DNA from: Variovorax sp. Sphag1AA
GTDB taxonomy: Bacteria > Pseudomonadota > Gammaproteobacteria > Burkholderiales > Burkholderiaceae_C
NCBI RefSeq assembly: GCF_014192575.1
Contig: NZ_JACHYC010000006.1
Location: 558,001-622,000, forward strand
Direction of reading: 5' to 3'
Length of the DNA stretch: 64,000 nt
Shown: positions 16,286 through 25,273 of the stretch, in pieces
Numbering within the stretch: position 1 is the stretch's first letter
Layout of the letters: each line of letters starts with the position of its first letter
Position numbers and translations under genes: made by a program
The notes under the pieces: generated by a model
The model's input: the letters and a program-made list of their open reading frames with translations, nothing else
The model's database searches: none
Told to the model about the DNA's origin: nothing

Positions 16286-17218
16286 ATGAATTCCCCCGAC
16301 ATCCTCATCAGCGAGGTCGGTCCGCGCGACGGTTTGCAATCGGTGAAGGCCACCATGCCCACCGCCGACAAGCTGCGCTGGATCGACGCGCTCTATGCAG
16401 CCGGCGTTCGCGAGATCGAAGTGGCCTCGTTCGTGCCCGCGCGCCTTCTGCCGCAGATGGCCGACGCTGCCGAAGTCGTCCGCCATGCCGTCACGCTGCC
16501 CGGCCTGACCGTGATGGCGCTCGTGCCCAATCGCAAGGGCGCCGAGGCGGCGCTCGCGGCCGGCGTGCACAAGCTGACGATGCCGGTGTCGGCGAGCGCG
16601 GCGCATTCGCTCGCCAATGTGCGCAAGACGCGCGAAGAGATGGTCGAGGAGGTCCGTGCCATCTCGGACCTGCGCCGCGAGATCGCGCCGCACGTCAAGC
16701 TCGAGGCCGGCATTTCCACTGCGTTCGGCTGCACCTTGCAGGGCGACGTGCCGGAAGACGAAGTCATCCAGCTCGCGGCGCAATGCGTCGCGGCGGGCGC
16801 CGACGAGTCCGGGCTCTCGGACACCGTGGGTTACGCCAACCCCGCGCAGGTGCGCCGCCTGTTCCGCCGCCTGCGTGCCGAGATCGGCGACAAGGCCGGC
16901 GCGGCGCACATGCACAACACGCGCGGCCTTGGCCTGGCGAACTGTCTCGCGGCGTACGAAGAGGGCGTTCGCACCTTCGACGCATCGCTCGGCGGGCTCG
17001 GCGGCTGCCCCTATGCGCCGGGGGCTTCGGGCAACGTGGTCACCGAAGACCTGGTTTTCATGTTCGAGGCCATGGGCTTGCGCACCGGCATCGACATCCA
17101 GAAACTCATCGCGGCGCGCGCGCCGCTCATCGCCGGCTTGCCCGGCGAACCGGTCTACGGTATGACGCCTGAGGCCGGCCTGCCCAAGGGCTTCACGCAA
17201 GGAACCGTTCATGTCTGA
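16286..17218 (+). CDS. Hydroxymethylglutaryl-CoA lyase-type enzyme
   Basis: 310 residues from the ATG at 16286, with GGAGA nine bases upstream. A DRE-TIM/HMGL-like barrel that cleaves HMG-CoA or a related acyl-CoA (such as citramalyl-CoA) to a 2- or 3-ketoacid and acetyl-CoA. Active-site features are all present: Arg14-Asp15 in GPRDGLQ, the metal ligands HxH in AHMHNTRGLGLAN, and the signature Cys in GGLGGCPYAPGASGNV. The gene overlaps the CoA-transferase gene by 8 bases, so the pair probably activates an acid and then cleaves its CoA ester. The true substrate (leucine pathway versus itaconate-like acid) is not decided by the sequence. Confidence 0.85.
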   Translation: MNSPDILISEVGPRDGLQSVKATMPTADKLRWIDALYAAGVREIEVASFVPARLLPQMADAAEVVRHAVTLPGLTVMALVPNRKGAEAALAAGVHKLTMPVSASAAHSLANVRKTREEMVEEVRAISDLRREIAPHVKLEAGISTAFGCTLQGDVPEDEVIQLAAQCVAAGADESGLSDTVGYANPAQVRRLFRRLRAEIGDKAGAAHMHNTRGLGLANCLAAYEEGVRTFDASLGGLGGCPYAPGASGNVVTEDLVFMFEAMGLRTGIDIQKLIAARAPLIAGLPGEPVYGMTPEAGLPKGFTQGTVHV

Positions 17219-18410
17219 GTCCGCCACCGCCCCCCTGCTGCCGTACGCAGGCATCCGCGTCGTCGAGTTCACCCACATGGTGATGGGGCCGACCTGCGGC
17301 ATGCTGCTGGGCGATCTCGGCGCCGAGGTCATCAAGGTCGAGCCGATCGAAGGCGACAGCACCCGCCGTCTGCTCGGTTCGGGCGCGGGCTTTTTCCCGA
17401 CCTTCAATCGCAACAAGAAGAGCATCGCGCTCGATCTCAAGCAGCCCGAGGGCGTGGAGGCCGCGCTGCGCCTCGTCGCCACGGCCGACATCGTGAGCGA
17501 GAACTTCAAGCCCGGCACGATGAAGAAGCTGGGGCTCGACTACGAAAGCCTGAAGAAGCTCAATCCGCGTCTCATCTATGTGAGCCACAAGGGCTTCCTG
17601 CCGGGGCCCTACGACCACCGCACCGCGCTCGACGAAGTCGTGCAGATGATGGGCGGCCTCGCCTACATGACCGGCCGCGTGGGCGACCCCCTGCGCGCCG
17701 GCACCAGCGTCAACGACATCATGGGCGGCATGTTCGGTGCCATCGGCGCAATGGCCGCGCTGCGCCAGCGCGAGCAGACCGGCCAGGGCTGTGAGGTGCA
17801 GTCGGCGCTGTTCGAGAACAACATCTTCCTCGTCGCGCAGCACATGATGCAGTTCGCCGCCACCGGCAAGGCGGCCGACCCGATGCCCAGCCGCATCTCG
17901 GCATGGGGCATCTATGACGTCTTCACCGTGAAGGACGGCGAGCAGATCTTTCTCGCGGTGGTCAGCGACAAGCAGTGGGCGATCTTCTGCAAGGCTTTCG
18001 GGCTCGACGAGATGTTTGCCGATCCGCGCCTGAAGACCAACAACGACCGCGTCCGCGCGCGCGAATGGATGATGCCGATCCTGCGCTCGCAGCTCGCGGA
18101 TCGCAGCGCGGCAGAGCTCAGCGAAGTGTTCGAGCAGAACGAACTGCCCTTCGCGCCCATCACCAAGCCGCAGGATCTGTTCGAGGATCCGCACCTCAAC
18201 GCCACGGGCGGCCTCGCGCCAGTGCGCATGAATGACGGCAGCGAGTCGAAGGTGCCGCTGATGCCGTTCACCATCGGCGGCGAGCGGCTCGGCATTCACC
18301 AGCAGCCGCCGTTGATCGGCGAACACACGGACGAACTGCTGCGCGAGGTCGGCTACAGCGATACGCAGATCGGCGAGCTGAAGTCGCGCGCCGTCACCCG
18401 AAGCGAGTGA
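17211..18410 (+). CDS. Class III CoA-transferase, CaiB/BaiF family
   Basis: 399 residues. Family features: the N-terminal GIRVVEFTHMVMGPTCGMLLGDLGAEVIKVEP block, FFPTFNRNKKSIALDLK, and LDEVVQMMGGLAYMTG, where Asp141 lies in the region of the catalytic aspartate that forms the acyl anhydride. These enzymes move CoA from a donor such as succinyl-CoA to a carboxylic acid. Overlap of 8 bases with the upstream lyase gene indicates translational coupling and a common pathway under the divergent IclR regulator. Acceptor acid unknown. Confidence 0.88.
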   Translation: MSESATAPLLPYAGIRVVEFTHMVMGPTCGMLLGDLGAEVIKVEPIEGDSTRRLLGSGAGFFPTFNRNKKSIALDLKQPEGVEAALRLVATADIVSENFKPGTMKKLGLDYESLKKLNPRLIYVSHKGFLPGPYDHRTALDEVVQMMGGLAYMTGRVGDPLRAGTSVNDIMGGMFGAIGAMAALRQREQTGQGCEVQSALFENNIFLVAQHMMQFAATGKAADPMPSRISAWGIYDVFTVKDGEQIFLAVVSDKQWAIFCKAFGLDEMFADPRLKTNNDRVRAREWMMPILRSQLADRSAAELSEVFEQNELPFAPITKPQDLFEDPHLNATGGLAPVRMNDGSESKVPLMPFTIGGERLGIHQQPPLIGEHTDELLREVGYSDTQIGELKSRAVTRSE

Positions 18411-18422
18411 TCGCCCGCGCCT

Positions 18423-18809
18423 TCAGGCGATGTCCTCATGGAGGCAGAGGATGTTGCCTTCCGGGTCTTCGAACCAGGCCGCTTTCTCTGACCCGAGCAC
18501 GCACACGTGCTCGACCGTCTTGAGGCCCGGAAAGTCGTAGTCGGCAAAGCGCACGCCCCGCTTTTTAAGCGCGGCAACCGACTCCGAGATGTGATCGACG
18601 CGGAAACTCACCGCCGTGTGCTCCGCCTTCGTCCCTTCGGGCTTAGGGAAGAGCGCCAGTTCGGTACCGCCGCAGCGATAGATGAACTTGCCGTCCGGCT
18701 TGGCGCCGAGCGGCTCCAGGCCCAGCGCGTCTTCATAGAACCTGCGCGCGCGGTCCAGATCCTTCACGGGCAACATGCACGTGACGCTGCTTGCGGAAAG
18801 TGGGTTCAT
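18423..18809 (-). CDS. VOC (glyoxalase/bleomycin-resistance) family protein
   Basis: 128 residues forming one vicinal-oxygen-chelate domain: VTCMLPVKDLDRARRFYEDALGL at the start, HTAVSFRVDHISESVAALKKRGVRF in the middle and AAWFEDPEGNILCLHED at the end. The last Glu/His set is typical of metal-binding members. The reaction is unknown; members include glyoxalases, dioxygenases and resistance proteins. Convergent with the CoA-transferase gene and divergent from a LysR gene that might control it. Confidence 0.8.
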   Translation of the reverse strand: MNPLSASSVTCMLPVKDLDRARRFYEDALGLEPLGAKPDGKFIYRCGGTELALFPKPEGTKAEHTAVSFRVDHISESVAALKKRGVRFADYDFPGLKTVEHVCVLGSEKAAWFEDPEGNILCLHEDIA

Positions 18810-18900
18810 TGCGTGCTCCGGCGGTTTCGGAAGACTTCCTTTCTAGGCCGATCGCGCGCCCGGCGCAATCCTGGCGGCAGCAGGCATCATTGGCGCCGCC

Positions 18901-19860
18901 ATGGACAGACTCAAGCAACTCGAATCCTTCGTCTCGATCGCCACGCGCGGCAGCCTCACTGCTGCGGCGAAGGCGGAGGGCGTCGCGCCGGCCATCGTCG
19001 GGCGGCGCATCGATGGGCTCGAGGAGCGTCTCGGCGTCAAGCTCCTGGTGCGCACGACGCGGCGCATCACGCTCACGCACGAAGGCAGCGCGTTCCTGGA
19101 GGATTGCCAGCGGCTGCTGACCGAGCTTGCCAACGCCGAGGCGAGCGTGAGCGCAGGGGGCGTCAAGGCCAGTGGCCATCTGCGCGTGACCGCGCCGGCC
19201 GGCTTCGGACGCAGGCACGTCGCGCCGCTGGTGCCGCGCTTCCACGAGTTGCATCCGGAAGTGACCCTCTCGCTCAACCTGAGCGACCGGGTGATCGACG
19301 TGGCTGGGGAGAACTTCGATTGCGCGGTGCGCGTCGGCGACTTGCCCGATTCATCGCTTGTGAGCGTTCGCCTCGCGGACAACCGCCGCCGTTGTGTGGC
19401 GACGCCGGAGTTCGTGCGCCGCCATGGCGCGCCGAAGCACCCGTCCGAGCTCGTCCGCTTCGACTGCCTGACCCTGTCGAGCGATGCCTCGCAGACGCGC
19501 GGATGGGCGTTTCGCGTCCCGACCGGCAGTGGCGAGCACGAGGTCATCCATCTCAAGCCCTCGGGGCCGCTCGATTGCTCGGACGGACAGGTGCTGCACG
19601 ACTGGTGCCTCGCCGGCCACGGCGTCGCATGGCGCAGCACCTGGGAGGTCGAGGCCGAGATCGACGCCGGCCTGCTGGTGCCGCTGCTCGACGACTTCGC
19701 CGCGCCACCGAACGGCATCTACGCGGTCTTCCCGCAACGCAAGCACCTGCCGCTGCGGGTGAGGCTCTGGCTCGATTTTCTGAAGGCGAACTATGCGCGT
19801 CCGGAGTTCTGGGGCGGCACAATCGCTCGGCCGTCGACAACCGAGGAATCCCACCGATGA
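18901..19860 (+). CDS. LysR-family transcriptional regulator
   Basis: 319 residues. DNA-binding helix-turn-helix at residues 1–60 (MDRLKQLESFVSIATRGSLTAAAKAEGVAPAIVGRRIDGLEERLG), then the effector domain starting at SGHLRVTAPAGFGRRHVAPLVP. This looks like the large CrgA/DmlR-like subgroup. Its final four bases (ATGA) overlap the start of the DUF2214 gene, suggesting coupling. Divergent from the VOC gene with about 90 bases between. Effector unknown. Confidence 0.9.
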   Translation: MDRLKQLESFVSIATRGSLTAAAKAEGVAPAIVGRRIDGLEERLGVKLLVRTTRRITLTHEGSAFLEDCQRLLTELANAEASVSAGGVKASGHLRVTAPAGFGRRHVAPLVPRFHELHPEVTLSLNLSDRVIDVAGENFDCAVRVGDLPDSSLVSVRLADNRRRCVATPEFVRRHGAPKHPSELVRFDCLTLSSDASQTRGWAFRVPTGSGEHEVIHLKPSGPLDCSDGQVLHDWCLAGHGVAWRSTWEVEAEIDAGLLVPLLDDFAAPPNGIYAVFPQRKHLPLRVRLWLDFLKANYARPEFWGGTIARPSTTEESHR

Positions 19861-20315
19861 CGCTCGAAGCCATCCTTGCCTACCTGCATATCCTGGCCAT
19901 CCTGACGATGGTCGTCTTCATTTCCAGCGAGGCCGCGCTATGCCGGGTCGAGTGGATGAATGCTGCGGTGGTCGAGCGGCTTTCGCGGGTCGACATGGTC
20001 TACGGCATCGCGGCCATCGCCGTGCTCGCGACCGGTATCGCGCGCACTTGGTGGGGCATGAAGGGCACGGCGTGGTACTGGACCAACCCGCTGCTGCACC
20101 TGAAGCTGACGCTTTTTATCATCGTCGGCCTGCTATCGATCCGGCCGACGATGACCTATTCGCGGTGGCGCAAGGCGCTGCGATCGAACGGTGCGCTGCC
20201 GGCCGAGGCCGACGTGCGCAAGACGCGCAAGCAGGTGATGGTGCAGGCGCACATCATCGCGTTGATCCCACTGGCCGCGGTGTTCCTCGCACGCGGCTTC
20301 GGGGCGAGGGGCTAG
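19857..20315 (+). CDS. DUF2214 family inner-membrane protein
   Basis: 152 residues, start at 19857 within an ATGA overlap with the LysR stop and preceded by GAGGAA. Four hydrophobic segments are visible: about residues 5–25 (ILAYLHILAILTMVVFISSE), 48–65, 80–100 (LHLKLTLFIIVGLLSI) and 130–148 (IIALIPLAAVFLARG). Conserved His and Glu near the first helix resemble the DUF2214 family of small four-helix proteins of unknown role. It is followed after 4 bases by the fused membrane/spermidine-synthase-like gene, so the three genes are likely one transcript. Confidence 0.8.
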   Translation: MTLEAILAYLHILAILTMVVFISSEAALCRVEWMNAAVVERLSRVDMVYGIAAIAVLATGIARTWWGMKGTAWYWTNPLLHLKLTLFIIVGLLSIRPTMTYSRWRKALRSNGALPAEADVRKTRKQVMVQAHIIALIPLAAVFLARGFGARG

Positions 20316-20319
20316 CGCG

Positions 20320-22359
20320 ATGTCGCCGGCGACCTCCAGGGCGCTGTTCGCCGGCACCATCTTCACCAGCGCCTTCCTGCTCTTTCTCGTCCAGCCGCTG
20401 ATCGCCAAGCAGATCCTGCCGTGGTTCGGCGGATCGGCGGCGGTGTGGTCGATCTGCATGGTGTTCTTCCAGGTCGTGCTGCTGGCGGGCTACGCGTATT
20501 CCGACTGGGTCACGCGGCGCCTGGCGTCCCGGATGCAGGCGCGGGTGCATGTCGGGCTGCTGCTGGCGAGCCTTGTGTTTCTTCCCATCGTGACGAGTGC
20601 GCGCTGGAAGCCCGACGGCACCGAGGACCCGACGCTCTGGATCCTCGGGTTGCTGCTCGGCACGATCGGGCTGCCGTACTTCCTCCTGTCGACTACCGGT
20701 CCGCTCGTGCAGTCCTGGGTGGCGCGGACGCCGTGGGGTGCGCAGGTGTACCGGTACTTCTCGCTGTCGAATTTCGCTTCGCTCGCGTCTTTGCTCGCCT
20801 ACCCGGTGCTGATCGAACCGCACAGTTCGCTGGTGCAGCAGGCGTGGGGCTGGTCGGCGGGCTATGCCGCTTTCGTGCTGCTGTGTGCCGGCACCGCGCT
20901 GCTCGTCTCGCGGCGCTGGCCTGCGGCAGCGCCGGTCGCGGCATCCGGTGCGCCCATGGCGTCGATCGCGTCATCGGCAAGGCCGGCGGTGGGCGACTAC
21001 CTGATGTGGCTCGCGCTGCCGGCCCTCGGATCGTGGCTGCTGCTGGCGATCACCAACCACCTCACCCAGAACGTCGCCGCGATTCCGTTCCTGTGGGTGT
21101 TGCCGCTGTCGGTGTATCTGCTGACCTTCGTGCTGACCTTCGAGAGCGACCGCTGGTACCGCCGTGCTGTCTTCGTGCCGCTTGCCGCCGGGATGCTGGC
21201 GCTGTGCGCCTTCGGGTTGCAGGACAACCTGGGCACCAATCTGCGGACAGCGCTGCCGATCTATGTCGTGGGGCTGTTCGCGCTGTGCATGTTCCTTCAT
21301 GGTGAGATGGCGCGGCTGCGGCCGGGCGGGGCGTATCTCACGCGCTTCTACCTGATGCTGTCGCTGGGGGGCGCGCTCGGCGGCGTGAGCGTCGGGCTGA
21401 TCGCGCCGCACGTGCTGCCGGCCTACTACGAACTCGGGGTGGGACTCACCTTGTGCGCCCTGATCGCCGCGGTGCTTTGGCGGCAGCGTCGCGTCGGCAT
21501 GGCGGCCTCGCTCGGTCTGGCCGCTGCTTGCGCCTGGTTCTTGGCGCTGCAGGTGGCGGGCGATGCGTCGGGGGCCCGGCGCATGCAACGCAACTTCTAC
21601 GGGACGCTGCTGACGCTCGACACGCTGCGCGGCGATGCGAAGGAGAAGGTCCGGCAGATGTATCACGGCTCGGTCAAGCACGGCGAGCAGTACCTCGCGG
21701 CTGCGCGTCGCCGCGAGCCGACCACCTACTATGGCCGTTCCTCCGGCATCGGACTGGCGATCGAGTCAGCGCCCGCGAAAGGGCGCCGGGTCGGCCTGAT
21801 CGGCCTGGGCGCCGGCACGCTTGCCGCCTATGGCCGGACCGGCGACGTCTACCGCGTCTACGAGATCAATCCGGAGGTGTTCACGCTGGCCGACAGCGAA
21901 TTCAGCTTCCTCGCCGACAGCCGCGCCCGCATCGAGCGCGTGCTCGGCGACGCGCGCTTGGCGCTGGAGCGCGAAAGCCCGAAGGAGTTCGACGTCCTCG
22001 CGGTGGATGCCTTCTCAGGCGATTCGGTGCCGGTCCACCTGATCACCTGCGAGGCCATGGACATCTACTGGAAGCACATGAAGCCTGACGGCATCGTCGC
22101 CTTCCATGTGACCAACCGCTTTCTTGCGCTGGCGCCGGTGGTCGAGAAGATCGCGCTGGCAAAAGGCCTGCACGTCGCCTACGTGCACGACGAGCCGACC
22201 GATCCGGGGCTGCGCAACACCGACTGGGTGCTGGTCGCGCAAGACCCGGAGGTGCTCAAGCGCGAAACCATCCGCCGTGCGAGCTCGGAAATCGCGCCGA
22301 TCCCAGGCCTCCAGGCCTGGACCGACGACTACAACAATCTCTTTGGCGTGCTGAAGTAG
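20320..22359 (+). CDS. Fused membrane transporter-like / spermidine-synthase-like protein
   Basis: 679 residues. Residues about 1–415 are a series of hydrophobic helices (FTSAFLLFLVQPLIAKQILP, LLGTIGLPYFLLS, LVSLGG-like segments, AASLGLAAACAWFLALQVAG) of the type annotated as fused MFS/spermidine synthase. Residues about 440–679 form a Rossmann methyltransferase-like aminopropyltransferase domain (RVGLIGLGAGTLAAYG, VYEINPEV, LGDARLALERESPKEFDVLAVDAFSGDSVPVHL). The soluble domain keeps the SAM-type nucleotide loop, but polyamine synthesis is not shown. Function is unknown; the architecture is common in proteobacteria. Confidence 0.85.
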   Translation: MSPATSRALFAGTIFTSAFLLFLVQPLIAKQILPWFGGSAAVWSICMVFFQVVLLAGYAYSDWVTRRLASRMQARVHVGLLLASLVFLPIVTSARWKPDGTEDPTLWILGLLLGTIGLPYFLLSTTGPLVQSWVARTPWGAQVYRYFSLSNFASLASLLAYPVLIEPHSSLVQQAWGWSAGYAAFVLLCAGTALLVSRRWPAAAPVAASGAPMASIASSARPAVGDYLMWLALPALGSWLLLAITNHLTQNVAAIPFLWVLPLSVYLLTFVLTFESDRWYRRAVFVPLAAGMLALCAFGLQDNLGTNLRTALPIYVVGLFALCMFLHGEMARLRPGGAYLTRFYLMLSLGGALGGVSVGLIAPHVLPAYYELGVGLTLCALIAAVLWRQRRVGMAASLGLAAACAWFLALQVAGDASGARRMQRNFYGTLLTLDTLRGDAKEKVRQMYHGSVKHGEQYLAAARRREPTTYYGRSSGIGLAIESAPAKGRRVGLIGLGAGTLAAYGRTGDVYRVYEINPEVFTLADSEFSFLADSRARIERVLGDARLALERESPKEFDVLAVDAFSGDSVPVHLITCEAMDIYWKHMKPDGIVAFHVTNRFLALAPVVEKIALAKGLHVAYVHDEPTDPGLRNTDWVLVAQDPEVLKRETIRRASSEIAPIPGLQAWTDDYNNLFGVLK

Positions 22360-22360
22360 C

Positions 22361-22624
22361 TCAGCCCTTCGCGTCGGCCTCGCACTTCTTCATGAAGCTG
22401 TTCTTGGCTGCACCTGCCAGCGCCTTGCCGTTCTTGTCGATCGCCTTGGTGGCGCAGGTGGCTGCCGCGGCTGCCTTGGCGTCTTTCTCGCACTTCTTGA
22501 CGAAACTGGTCTTGGCGGCGCCGTTGAGCTTCTTGTCGGCGGCCTGGGCATCGCAGGTCTGTGCGTGCGCGACGCCGAAGGAGAGGGTGGCGCCCAGAGC
22601 CAACAGGGAAAGGAGTTTTTTCAT
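22361..22624 (-). CDS. psiF: PsiF-family small periplasmic protein
   Basis: 87 residues. A signal peptide (MKKLLSLLALGATLSFGVAHA) is followed by two copies of the PsiF repeat: LNGAAKTSFVKKCEKDA and LAGAAKNSFMKKCEADA, each with a conserved Cys. In E. coli psiF is phosphate-starvation inducible with no known biochemical function. Strong AAGGAG-like ribosome site. It is divergent from argS across 133 bases that carry a dyad. Confidence 0.9.
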   Translation of the reverse strand: MKKLLSLLALGATLSFGVAHAQTCDAQAADKKLNGAAKTSFVKKCEKDAKAAAAATCATKAIDKNGKALAGAAKNSFMKKCEADAKG

Positions 22625-22709
22625 GATGGAGGAATCCTTGAAGTTGGGTTGCGACAGGTTGTCCCCCGCCGCCGGGGCTGCCCACCCTAACGGCCCATGT
22701 TGACTCTTG

Positions 22710-22735
22710 GATGACGATCGTCACAGGTCGTCATC
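22710..22735. promoter_or_regulatory. Nested dyads between psiF and argS
   Basis: TGACGATCGTCA (22712–22723) is a perfect 12-bp palindrome, and GATGACGA (22710–22717) also pairs with TCGTCATC (22728–22735). A TAAAAT at 22746–22751 could be a minus-10 element close to argS. The binding protein is unknown; the sequence does not look like a PHO box. Confidence 0.35.
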
Positions 22736-22757
22736 GTGCCCCTCGTAAAATCCCGCG

Positions 22758-24431
22758 ATGCTATTGGTCAAACAGGAGCTGCTCGCGGCACTCGCGGACA
22801 CGCTCGAATCCCTCTCGCCCGGCGCCGGCAGCAAGGCCGCGTTCGAGTCCCCCAAGGTCGCAGCGCACGGCGATTTCGCCTGCACGGCAGCCATGCAGCT
22901 CGCCAAGCCCCTCCAGCGCAAGCCACGCGAACTCGCGGAACAGATCAGCGCGGCCTTGATGGCGACGCCGGTCTTCGCCCAGTGGGTGGACGCGATCGAG
23001 ATCGCCGGCCCCGGCTTCCTCAACATCCGCCTCAAGACTGCCGCCAAGCAGCAGGTGGTGCGGGAGGTGCTCTCCGCGGGCGATCACTTCGGCGAACAGC
23101 CCAAGGGCGGCGAACGCGTGCTGGTGGAGTTCGTATCCGCCAACCCGACCGGCCCGCTGCATGTCGGCCACGGCCGCCAGGCGGCGCTGGGCGATGCGAT
23201 CTGCAACCTGCTCGCCACGCAGGGCGACGACGTCTATCGCGAGTTCTATTACAACGACGCCGGCGTTCAGATCCAGACGCTGGCCAACAGCACGCAGCTG
23301 CGCGCCAAGGGCCTCAAGCCGGGCGACGCCGGATGGCCCGAGCAGGCCTACAACGGCGAATACATCGCCGACATCGCCGAGGACTTCAAGGCGAAGAAGA
23401 CCGTCAGCTCGGACGACCGCGAGTTCACCGCGAGCGGCGACGTCGAGGACATCGATTCGATCCGCCAGTTCGCCGTGGCCTATCTGCGCCACGAGCAGGA
23501 TCTCGACCTCAAGGCCTTTCAGGTCCGCTTCGACAACTACTACCTCGAGTCGAGCCTGTACACCAGCGGCCGCGTCGAGGCGACGGTCAAGAAGCTGGTC
23601 GACGCCGGCAAGACCTATGAGCAGGACGGCGCGCTGTGGCTCAAGTCCACCGACTACGGCGACGACAAGGACCGCGTCATGCGCAAGGGCGACGGCACGT
23701 ACACCTATTTCGTGCCCGACGTGGCCTATCACATCGCCAAGTGGGAGCGCGGCTTCCACAAGGTCGTGAACATCCAGGGCACCGACCACCACGGCACCAT
23801 CGCGCGCGTGCGTGCCGGGCTGCAGGCGGCGGGCGTCGGCATCCCGGCCGGCTACCCCGACTACGTGCTGCACACCATGGTGCGCGTGATGCGCGGGGGC
23901 GAAGAGGTCAAGATCAGCAAGCGCGCCGGCAGCTACGTCACGCTGCGCGACCTGATCGAGTGGACCAGCACCGATGCGGTGCGCTTCTTCCTGCTCAGCC
24001 GCAAGCCCGATACGGAATACACCTTCGACATCGACCTCGCGCTCGCGCAGAACAACGACAACCCCGTCTACTACGTGCAGTACGCGCATGCGCGCATCTG
24101 CTCGGTGCTGGCGGCCTGGGGTGGCGACGTGGCGTCGCTCAAGGATGTGGACCTGTCGCCGCTGCAGAGCCCGGCTGCACAGGCGCTGTTGCTGCAGATC
24201 GCGAAGTACCCGGCCATGCTCACCGGCGCGGCCAAGGATTTCGCACCGCACGACGTCACTTTCTACCTGCGGGAACTGGCCGCCAGCTACCACAGCTATT
24301 ACGACGCCGAGCGCATTCTGGTCGATGAAGAACCGGTCAAGCTCGCGCGCCTGGCGCTGGTCGCCGCCACCGCGCAGGTGCTGCACAATGGCTTGGCTGT
24401 GCTCGGCGTCAGTGCGCCGCAGAAGATGTGA
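22758..24431 (+). CDS. argS: Arginyl-tRNA synthetase
   Basis: 557 residues, a class I synthetase that charges tRNA-Arg in the cytoplasm. The N-terminal tRNA-recognition (Add-1) domain spans about residues 1–110. The ATP-binding signatures are HVGH in ANPTGPLHVGHGR and KISKRAG in place of KMSKS, the usual pattern for this enzyme. The DALR anticodon-binding domain is C-terminal (YVQYAHARICSVLAAWG onward). The stop overlaps the alternative upstream start of the SPOR-domain gene. argS–SPOR–dsbA is the familiar betaproteobacterial order. Confidence 0.96.
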   Translation: MLLVKQELLAALADTLESLSPGAGSKAAFESPKVAAHGDFACTAAMQLAKPLQRKPRELAEQISAALMATPVFAQWVDAIEIAGPGFLNIRLKTAAKQQVVREVLSAGDHFGEQPKGGERVLVEFVSANPTGPLHVGHGRQAALGDAICNLLATQGDDVYREFYYNDAGVQIQTLANSTQLRAKGLKPGDAGWPEQAYNGEYIADIAEDFKAKKTVSSDDREFTASGDVEDIDSIRQFAVAYLRHEQDLDLKAFQVRFDNYYLESSLYTSGRVEATVKKLVDAGKTYEQDGALWLKSTDYGDDKDRVMRKGDGTYTYFVPDVAYHIAKWERGFHKVVNIQGTDHHGTIARVRAGLQAAGVGIPAGYPDYVLHTMVRVMRGGEEVKISKRAGSYVTLRDLIEWTSTDAVRFFLLSRKPDTEYTFDIDLALAQNNDNPVYYVQYAHARICSVLAAWGGDVASLKDVDLSPLQSPAAQALLLQIAKYPAMLTGAAKDFAPHDVTFYLRELAASYHSYYDAERILVDEEPVKLARLALVAATAQVLHNGLAVLGVSAPQKM

Positions 24432-24445
24432 TTTCGACTCTCACC

Positions 24446-25198
24446 ATGAAGCAAAGACAAAGCGGCAACATCGTCATTGGCCTGATCATCGGACTGGTGC
24501 TCGGCCTGGGCGTGGCGCTCGGCATCGCGGTCTACGTCACCAAGGTGCCGATCCCGTTCATGACGAAAACCCAGCGCAGCGGCCCTGAGCAGGACGAGGC
24601 CGAGGCCCGCAAGAACCGCGACTGGGATCCAAACGCGCCGCTCGCGGGCAAGTCCGGCCAGCAACCGGCACGCCCGCCCGCGACGACTGCAAATGCCAGC
24701 CCGACGACAGCCCCGGCCCAGCCGGCGACCGTGGGCCCGCTCAATCCCCCGAGCGCGCCGGTGCCGGTCGTGGTGGCGCCGAGCGCGAAGAGCGCCGACG
24801 CCGCTCCCGCACGTCCGCGCACGGCGCCGGTGCCTGCCGAGGCCAACGCGACACCGTCGAGCGATCCGTTGGGCGACCTCGCCCGCGCCCGCGCCGGTAT
24901 CGGCGGCAGCACGACGACCGCCAGCGCTGCAAACAGCACCGGCTCCAGCACGGGCGCCGATCCGTTCATCTACTTCGTCCAGGCGGGTGCATTCCGCACC
25001 TCTGAAGACGCCGAAGCCCAACGCGCCAAGCTGTCGCTGATGGGAGTCGAGGCCAAGGTGACCGAGCGCGAGCAGTCCGGCCGCACCGTCTACCGGGTGC
25101 GCGCGGGCCCGTTCAACAAGAAGGAAGACGCTGATCTGCTCAAGGAGCGGCTCGACGGTGGCGGACTCGAGTCCGCACTGGTCCGGGTTCAGCGCTGA
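24446..25198 (+). CDS. SPOR-domain protein, FtsN-like
   Basis: 250 residues from ATG 24446 (MKQRQSGNIVIG); an ATG at 24428 overlapping the argS stop would add six. Topology is FtsN-like: short basic cytoplasmic N-terminus, one transmembrane helix (about residues 8–30, IVIGLIIGLVLGLGVALGIAVYV), a long Ala/Pro/Thr-rich periplasmic linker, then a SPOR peptidoglycan-binding domain at about 170–250 (PFIYFVQAGAFRTSEDAEAQ, VYRVRAGPFNKKEDADLLKERL). Such proteins bind denuded glycan at the division septum. A division role is inferred from domain architecture. Confidence 0.88.
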   Translation: MKQRQSGNIVIGLIIGLVLGLGVALGIAVYVTKVPIPFMTKTQRSGPEQDEAEARKNRDWDPNAPLAGKSGQQPARPPATTANASPTTAPAQPATVGPLNPPSAPVPVVVAPSAKSADAAPARPRTAPVPAEANATPSSDPLGDLARARAGIGGSTTTASAANSTGSSTGADPFIYFVQAGAFRTSEDAEAQRAKLSLMGVEAKVTEREQSGRTVYRVRAGPFNKKEDADLLKERLDGGGLESALVRVQR

Positions 25199-25273
25199 CA
25201 TTTCTTTACTTCGCGTTTCCGGGGAACTCGCCCCGGAGCGCAGGCTCTTTCAGCCGCAAAGGAGAATTCATCA

